A DNA stretch of 64,000 nucleotides. Source: Dubosiella muris (GTDB lineage: Bacteria; Bacillota_I; Bacilli_A; Erysipelotrichales; Erysipelotrichaceae). The stretch lies in NCBI RefSeq assembly GCF_004793885.1, contig NZ_SRYG01000006.1, positions 25,971-89,970 of the forward strand. The letters run 5' to 3'. The notes under the pieces were generated by a model that was not told the origin of the DNA, did not search any database, and saw nothing but the letters and a program-made list of their open reading frames with translations. This document shows positions 59,230-64,000 of this stretch, piece by piece (the stretch's first letter is position 1; each line of letters begins with the position of its first letter). The position numbers and the translations under genes are program-made.

Positions 59230-59976
59230 TTATTTTACTTTCCCCTGGTTGGCGACCGCGGCCATCTTCTCGTTCAGTTCCTCTTGGCTGGCCAAATAGA
59301 AATAGCGGACGAGGCGCATGTCGTCGTCAAACTCGAACACAAGCGGGATACCGGTTGGGATGTTGACGCCCATGATCGCGTCGTCGTCAATATGGGCGAG
59401 AAACTTCAACAGGGCGCGCAGCGAGTTGCCGTGCGCGACGACGAGGACGTTTTCGCCGCCTTCGATGTGCGGCTTGATCGTTTGCTCGTAAAACGGTACG
59501 ACGCGTTCGATTGTCGTTTTTAAGCTTTCACCAAGCGGCAGTTCGTCGGCCGGCACGGTTTTGTACATCGCCTCGTTGCGCGGTGCGTGCGGATCGTCCT
59601 CTTTCATCAATGGGGGCAGGACGTCGAAGGAACGACGCCATATGAGAACTTGTTTTTCGCCGTACTTGGCGGCCGTGTCCGCCTTGTTCAAGCCTTGCAG
59701 CGCGCCATAGTGGCGCTCGTTGAGCTTCCAGCTTTTGACGACGGGCAAATACACCTGGTTAAGTCCGTCCAGCACGTGGTCAAGCGTGTGGATCGCCCGT
59801 TTGAGCACGGACGTGTAGGCGATATCGAACGTGTAGCCTTGGCTTTTCAGGGTCCGGCCGGCTTGCTTCGCTTCCTCGTGGCCTTTGGCGGACAGGTCGA
59901 CGTCGCTCCAGCCGGTGAAGCGGTTTTCTTTGTTCCACTCGCTTTCGCCGTGACGGACGCATACAAGCCGCTTCAT
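59230..59976 (-). CDS. gpmA: 2,3-bisphosphoglycerate-dependent phosphoglycerate mutase
   Basis: Interconverts 3- and 2-phosphoglycerate in glycolysis. The 248-residue protein has the phosphohistidine motif [24 protein letters not shown] at the N-terminus, [18 protein letters not shown], and the second His in [13 protein letters not shown]. Length and motifs fit the dPGM family exactly. Its start overlaps the upstream small membrane protein gene by four bases. Confidence 0.96.
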   Translation of the reverse strand: MKRLVCVRHGESEWNKENRFTGWSDVDLSAKGHEEAKQAGRTLKSQGYTFDIAYTSVLKRAIHTLDHVLDGLNQVYLPVVKSWKLNERHYGALQGLNKADTAAKYGEKQVLIWRRSFDVLPPLMKEDDPHAPRNEAMYKTVPADELPLGESLKTTIERVVPFYEQTIKPHIEGGENVLVVAHGNSLRALLKFLAHIDDDAIMGVNIPTGIPLVFEFDDDMRLVRYFYLASQEELNEKMAAVANQGKVK

Positions 59977-60158
59977 AAATTTTTATCCTCTTTTTGTTTC
60001 GCTTTATCGTACATGTCTTTCAACTGGACGAAGCCGATGCCCAGGACGACAAGAATTGCCAGGTTTGTCCAGGAAGGATTCGTGACCATTTGGAAGGCGA
60101 AAGCGATGAACAAGATCGCTTCGATGACAGCGATCAAATAGATTTGGTTTTTTTGCAT
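59973..60158 (-). CDS. Small membrane protein upstream of gpmA
   Basis: A 61-residue protein with two hydrophobic helices ([20 protein letters not shown] and [18 protein letters not shown]) and a Lys/Asp/Glu-rich tail. AAAGGAGAAC precedes the ATG. It is translationally coupled to gpmA through a four-base overlap. No family recognised. Confidence 0.65.
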   Translation of the reverse strand: MQKNQIYLIAVIEAILFIAFAFQMVTNPSWTNLAILVVLGIGFVQLKDMYDKAKQKEDKNL

Positions 60159-60269
60159 GGGAGTTCTCCTTTCGTTTTCCTGCTTTCATTGTAAACAACA
60201 TCGCAAAAAACGCATACTTGAATGCTTCGCGCGGCCTCATCGAAAGTTTGCGATATTTCTTGCGACAAC

Positions 60270-60298
60270 TTGTTCCGCCGCTTGTTTTTCGCTATGAT
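60270..60298 (+). promoter_or_regulatory. Promoter of the leader-containing HTH gene
   Basis: TTGTTC (60270-60275), a 17-base spacer and TATGAT (60293-60298). Transcription would start near 60305, giving a leader of about 95 bases before the start codon. Confidence 0.6.
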
Positions 60299-60304
60299 AC
60301 AAGT

Positions 60305-60401
60305 GTACTGTACTTGGGTACGACGAAACGGCAGCAATGCCTTAACCGGCAGGAAACCGATGTGGGGAAGGTTTCCTGCTTTTTTATGAAAGGAGAACGG
60401 G
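60305..60401 (+). ncRNA. Structured leader with intrinsic terminator (candidate riboswitch or attenuator)
   Basis: The predicted leader contains a GTAC-rich hairpin, a GGCA-GCAA-TGCC hairpin with a GNRA tetraloop (about 60330-60342), and a strong 10-bp terminator with T run (60349-60386). The ribosome binding site AAAGGAG follows only a few bases later. A terminator between promoter and start codon implies conditional readthrough. It does not match any riboswitch class that I can recognise by eye. Confidence 0.45.
60349..60386 (+). terminator. Intrinsic terminator in the leader of the HTH gene
   Basis: GCAGGAAACC (60349-60358) with GGTTTCCTGC (60370-60379), then TTTTTT. It is placed just before the coding region, so it must be regulated or leaky if the gene is expressed. 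Confidence 0.8.
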
Positions 60402-61813
60402 GTGCACGAATTTTCAGAAATGTATGGACGCCTGACAGCCGGGCGGACCATTCGCGTGTACGAGATGGCGGACTATTGCCAAATCGCGCCGCAAAGCTTA
60501 TATCAAATTCTCAACGGCAAACGCAAGCCGACTTCCGTGGAACTTGTCCAACGCATCGCCGACTACATCCAGGTCGATCCGATTGGCCGCGAACAGCTGC
60601 TGGACGCCTATTTTATGACGCTTTGGGGCAAGGATGTGTACGATCGCCGCAAGGAAGTGACGAACTTTTTAAACGCGGTTCACGAAAACAAAAGCGCCTT
60701 GCCTTGCGCTTGCGACGAAACGAGGTGTTCGCGCAGCTGCCGCCCACCTCCAAAGTCGCCCGGGGCTCCATGGCCATCGCCCAGACGTTGTTCGACATGT
60801 TTTTCGACAGCGAAAAAGATCCGATCCGGCTGTTCATGCCCGCCTCGTTTTCCATGCTGCCGCATTTGGTTGGTTCCTACATGAAAGAAAACCGGACACT
60901 GCGCATCGAGCACATTCTCGAGCTCTCCTCCAAAGACATCCTTTTCGCGCTGCAAAACATTTTGCCCATGTACTCGTCGTTCGCCCGCTATGACGCGTAT
61001 TACTACTACGATCAGCGGTGCGCGTCCACCGATCCGTTTCCGTACTACGCCGTTTCGGACCACGCCCTGATCCAAATCGACGCCGGTTTCAAAACCGCCC
61101 TGTTTCACAACCAGGAGGAAATCGTGAAGACGTTCGCCGACCATTTCAACTACCAGCTGAAAATCGTCCATCCGTTCATGGTTTCGGTTTCCAACGTGCA
61201 AAACCAGCTCGATTATTTTTATTCGATTGTCGCCAACGCCGGCAAACAGGCGATGGTGTTCCACTTGGCGATGTCGCTCTTTCCGCTGCTGACCCAAAAT
61301 GAATGGGAAATCGTGCTGCCGGAGCGGGAAGAAGGCGAAGCGCAGGCGCGCATCGAATCCATACAAACCCGGTTGCGCGCGGCCCAGACGATGTTCATCT
61401 TCGCGCTGCCGGCCGTGACCGGATTTCTGGAACGCGAGGACATTTCGCTTTTGACGCAAACCGCGCCGCTCACGTTTTCCCAGCGCCTCGACATTGTGAA
61501 GCGGATGATCGAGCGGTACCGCAAAGACGGCTACCGCATGCTCAAAGATCCGATTTCGACGTTTCGCCGCGAATTGCAGTGGTTTCTCGGGGACTCGAAT
61601 GGCTTTTTGCAAATCATCGACGCCCAGGAGCGCCCCATTTACTTGAACGTTGAAAACCCGTACTTGCTGTTTTTGTTCCGCGACTATTTCGAAAACATAC
61701 CGGACCGCTTGTTTTACGACGACGAGGAAGCGCTCGACATTTTGCGTGGCCTCGTCGAGAAAGCCGAAAACGGAAAATTCCATCCTGCCTTGTCACAGGA
61801 ATGGAAAAAGTGA
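60402..61813 (+). pseudogene. HTH-domain regulatory protein, frameshifted
   Basis: The first frame (GTG 60402, after AAAGGAG) encodes an HTH domain: MADYCQIAPQSLYQILNGKRKPTSVELVQRIADYI, about residues 20-55. At residue ~97 it runs out of family-like sequence into Cys/Pro-rich nonsense. The continuation lies in the -1 frame from about 60691 to 61813 (RLALRLRRNEVFAQLPPTSKV ... ALSQEWKK), some 370 residues of a soluble mixed domain. Adding one A to the AAAA run at 60690-60693 would give HENKKRLALRL and one protein of about 470 residues. The C-terminal domain is not recognised. It may be a true mutation, a phase-variable site or a sequencing error. Confidence 0.75.
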
Positions 61814-61879
61814 AAAAAGCGTTGAGTTTTTCTTTGGATTTGTGTACAAAAAAGAAAAGGGAAAGCGGACAGAAGAAAG

Positions 61880-62923
61880 ATGGAAAAAAAGAAACATTGG
61901 GGAAGCAAAATCATATTTCCACCGATGCGGTGGGTTTTGACCTGCGCGCTGATCACGATCGTGCTCATGCCGCTGGCCAATCGCTTTCGAACGCTTATGA
62001 CGTTCGCCTGGGGATTTTTTATGTATTCCTTGACGATTTTCGCGTGCGCGACCCCGAAAATGATTCGAGGCGTGTTCGTGTTTCTCAATCGCCACAAGTA
62101 CACGTCGATGTTCGTCAACGACGTCAATGTCCGGATTTTCGTTTCTTTGTATTTCAACATGATCATCACGACCGCCTACGCGTGCTTCGATTTGTTCACC
62201 GGGCTGGTGGATCATTCCGAATGGCTGGTGGCGATCTCGTTTTACTATCTCGTGCTGACGGTGATTCGCTTTTATTTACTTAGCTACGTCAACCGCCACC
62301 ACGGCCGGCAGAAGATCGCGGGCAGAAAGTTTCTCGAAGATTTGAAACGTTATAAATTCACCGGCATCATGCTGCTTGTCCTGCTCGTGCCGTATTGCTG
62401 GATCGCGTTCATGATGCTCGAGAAAAACCAGTCGTACTCGTACCGAGGACTCATGCTGTACGTGATGGCCGGCTTTACGATCTACCAGTGGGTCATGGTC
62501 GTGTTCGGCCACATCGTTTACCGGAAAATCGACGCGCCGATTTTGACAAGCACCCGGGCGCTGAATTTCGCCTGCTCGATCGTGTCCCTGCTTTCGTTTG
62601 AAACCGCGTGGTTTTCGGGCTATGGCGAAACGCGCCAGATCTTGGTCGCGCTGTCCGGAACGGCGGGCGGCATCGCCGTGTTTGGCGTGGCGTTTGGCAT
62701 GATTTCCAGAGCCCATTCGATTCTTTCGCTCAACTTCGTGCCGGGCGGCAAGGACAGGCTCAAGTTCTGGGACGCCCTCCAGCAAAAGAAGGCCGACTAC
62801 GCGCAGGAAAAGGAAAAGTACAACGCGTACATCGAAAAGCACTGGAACACCGACGAAATCGACAACTACCGCTGGATCCGAAAAACAGATCCCGAATCAA
62901 AAAACGAGCCGGCATCGCGCTAG
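61880..62923 (+). CDS. Polytopic membrane protein of unknown function
   Basis: A 347-residue protein with about eight membrane helices in pairs and a soluble charged C-terminal tail (about 295-347: WDALQQKKADYAQEKEKYNAYIEKHWN). The basic N-terminus places the first residues inside. No family recognised. It follows the frameshifted HTH gene by 66 bases with no terminator between them, so both are probably under the attenuated promoter. The stop codon sits in the loop of a strong terminator. Confidence 0.7.
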   Translation: MEKKKHWGSKIIFPPMRWVLTCALITIVLMPLANRFRTLMTFAWGFFMYSLTIFACATPKMIRGVFVFLNRHKYTSMFVNDVNVRIFVSLYFNMIITTAYACFDLFTGLVDHSEWLVAISFYYLVLTVIRFYLLSYVNRHHGRQKIAGRKFLEDLKRYKFTGIMLLVLLVPYCWIAFMMLEKNQSYSYRGLMLYVMAGFTIYQWVMVVFGHIVYRKIDAPILTSTRALNFACSIVSLLSFETAWFSGYGETRQILVALSGTAGGIAVFGVAFGMISRAHSILSLNFVPGGKDRLKFWDALQQKKADYAQEKEKYNAYIEKHWNTDEIDNYRWIRKTDPESKNEPASR

Positions 62924-62936
62924 ATGCCGGCTTTTT
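62907..62936. terminator. Terminator at the stop of the 61880 gene
   Basis: A perfect 9-bp stem, AGCCGGCAT (62907-62915) with ATGCCGGCT (62924-62932), then TTTT. The TAG stop is in the loop; the convergent gene ends two bases beyond. Confidence 0.85.
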
Positions 62937-63540
62937 AGCGGTCTTTCGGGATGCGCAGCTCGTTTTGGCGCATCGTCAAATAAAAGATGGGAACCAGGCC
63001 AAACAGCCCCAGGTAAAAATACCAGGCGTAGGCGAACGTGGAAAACTCGTAAAGAACGCCCGAAATGACGATGCTCGACAACAAAAGCGTCGTCGTCACC
63101 ATCGAGTGCCGGTCTTTGTAGCGCATCCAGATGCCGCCGGCCAAAAGCAGGAAGGCAAGAAGCTTGATCGAGTTTTTAATCATCAAAATCGTGTTGAACA
63201 GCTTGGCCGAGCGGGTGAAGTGCATACTCAAGTACACGGCCGAGTTGGCTGCGATCAAGTTGGGCACGCACGTGCAAAGCAAAAGTACGTAAAACGCGTA
63301 CATGAGCGACCACGTGCTTTTCGACCACGAAAACAGGCGGGACAGGAAATAGCTCGTGACCAGACACAAAAAGACGTTGAGCACGGCGTAGCCGGTCACG
63401 TCGAATTCCGCGACGAACTCGTGGATGGATGTGTTGTAGTGGATCTCGACCGCGTGGATGTCGATCCAGTTGAGGGCGAGCAATCCGGCCAGCGACAACA
63501 GCAGCTGCCCGAGCGTGCGGGAGTTGACCTTCGATTTCAT
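62935..63540 (-). CDS. Polytopic membrane protein of unknown function
   Basis: A 201-residue protein with about six hydrophobic helices and a short basic C-terminus (TMRQNELRIPKDR). The start MKSKVNSR at 63540 is chosen because it overlaps the upstream gene by four bases, implying coupled translation. The open frame continues upstream inside that gene without sense. Repeated aromatic-rich helices (WYFYLGLFGLVPIFYL) suggest it resembles the 61880 protein in general architecture. No family recognised. Confidence 0.65.
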   Translation of the reverse strand: MKSKVNSRTLGQLLLSLAGLLALNWIDIHAVEIHYNTSIHEFVAEFDVTGYAVLNVFLCLVTSYFLSRLFSWSKSTWSLMYAFYVLLLCTCVPNLIAANSAVYLSMHFTRSAKLFNTILMIKNSIKLLAFLLLAGGIWMRYKDRHSMVTTTLLLSSIVISGVLYEFSTFAYAWYFYLGLFGLVPIFYLTMRQNELRIPKDR

Positions 63541-63911
63541 GCGGCGTCCTTTCGCGCGCGCCAGAACAGGCAAAACGCGATCAGGAAACAAAGACTGGCG
63601 ACCAGCATGATCCAGAACACGGACCAGAGCGCGTAGCCGGACAACAGCACGAGAGCCACGACGGCCAGCGCGATCGTAAAACAAAGCTGAAGCACAAGCA
63701 AGCTGGCATCCTCCATATATTTGTCGGTATGGAACGGCGTGCCGAACACTTGCAGGTTTTTCGATTTGGCATACTGGGCCAGCGCGCTTTCCAGCAGCAC
63801 GATCAAGGCGACGGCTCCAATCGTGAACAGCCAGCCGATTTCAGGAATCCAGAAGCACGAGCCGGCGAGCACGCCTTGCCACAGCAGCAATGTATAGTAA
63901 TCCTTTTTCAT
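63537..63911 (-). CDS. Small membrane protein of unknown function
   Basis: A 124-residue protein with about four membrane helices, ordered as two pairs around a cytoplasmic loop (AQYAKSKNLQVFGTPFHTDKYMED). Start 63911 (MKKDYYTLL) follows AAAGGAGTC. The architecture resembles DUF3021/DUF3169-like membrane proteins often paired with regulators, but this is not certain. It is first gene of a two-gene operon that ends at the shared terminator. Confidence 0.65.
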   Translation of the reverse strand: MKKDYYTLLLWQGVLAGSCFWIPEIGWLFTIGAVALIVLLESALAQYAKSKNLQVFGTPFHTDKYMEDASLLVLQLCFTIALAVVALVLLSGYALWSVFWIMLVASLCFLIAFCLFWRARKDAA

Positions 63912-63974
63912 ACAAAGACTCCTTTTTTCTTTTATTTTAGCAAATCGGGACGGGAAATAACATTCCAGTTGCAT

Positions 63975-63993
63975 TATACCCCATAAGGGTATA
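63975..63993. promoter_or_regulatory. CsoR/RcnR-type operator-like inverted repeat
   Basis: TATACCC (63975-63981) and GGGTATA (63987-63993) are inverted arms around five bases. This is the A/T-rich, G-tract inverted-repeat form bound by CsoR, CstR and RcnR-family repressors. On the minus strand the left arm forms part of GGGGTATAAT, a -10 box about 60 bases before the gene starting at 63911. It could equally control a gene to the right of the window. Confidence 0.45.
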
Positions 63994-64000
63994 TTATGGG

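Noticed and set aside
60305..60401. Assignment of the leader to a known riboswitch class (c-di-GMP, fluoride, THF, ZTP, guanidine)
   Set aside because: None of the conserved cores of these classes could be aligned by eye; only a generic hairpin-plus-terminator layout is supported.
60684..60700. Programmed -1 frameshifting in the HTH gene
   Set aside because: The site AAC-AAA-AGC does not form an X-XXY-YYZ slippery heptamer in the reading frame. I saw no strong stimulatory stem directly after it. A missing A is the simpler explanation.

Overview
The window looks like a chromosomal segment of a Gram-positive member of the Bacillota (Firmicutes), probably related to Erysipelotrichales or Clostridia. 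This rests on family content, not on an rRNA gene: AGGAGG-type ribosome binding sites before nearly every gene, a LytR-CpsA-Psr ligase, a family II pyrophosphatase with CBS/DRTGG domains, a DivIVA-type protein, NanE, a DUF1275 protein and a Tn916-family integrase. The housekeeping backbone is visibly GC-rich, while two blocks (about 4.26-10.93 kb and 23-46.8 kb) are clearly AT-rich and look acquired.

Left backbone (1-4.2 kb): the end of an iron-type ABC ATPase gene, a GNAT acetyltransferase, ilvC with a well-formed promoter, two uncharacterised genes, nanE and a short DivIVA-domain protein. 4262-10929 is a Tn916-related integrative mobilizable element. It has terminal inverted repeats, repeated TTTACCAC arm-type sites near both ends, int and xis at the right end, a MobT/Rep_trans relaxase gene with a probable 5' frameshift, a hairpin-rich candidate oriT, an XRE regulator, a sigma-like regulator pair, and a TetR plus alpha/beta-hydrolase cargo pair. 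No conjugation genes or resistance genes are present.

Middle backbone (11-22.9 kb): tldD-pmbA with an SseB-like gene, a DUF1275 membrane protein, the pyrophosphatase, then cca-rmuC-macrodomain-methyltransferase and KDPG aldolase with KDG kinase.

23-46.8 kb is a large cell-surface glycan locus in two modules. Module A (23.0-36.0 kb) has the CDP-glucose route genes rfbF-rfbG-rfbH, an SDR reductase and a ThDP enzyme resembling YerE. Together they predict a CDP-linked branched 3,6-dideoxyhexose of the yersiniose type. A GtrB-like polyprenyl-phosphate glycosyltransferase, two large polytopic proteins (one GT-C-like) and a flippase could add this sugar outside the membrane. Module B (36.3-46.8 kb) starts behind a promoter with a palindromic operator. 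It encodes a Wzx/Wzy-type polymer pathway, several glycosyltransferases, an LCP ligase and UDP-galactopyranose mutase. No initiating phosphoglycosyltransferase is in the window.

Right backbone (47-64 kb): a HigBA-like toxin-antitoxin pair, a surface O-acetylation operon (SGNH, DUF4358, MBOAT, DHHW), an aldo-keto reductase divergent from an FMN hydroxyacid oxidoreductase, a GH4 6-phospho-glucosidase, an unusual DUF2087-regulator/MFS/DUF2087 cluster, gpmA, a frameshifted HTH gene behind a terminator-containing leader, and membrane proteins of unknown function. No tRNA, rRNA or CRISPR array was recognised. All calls are from reading the sequence; no database search was run.
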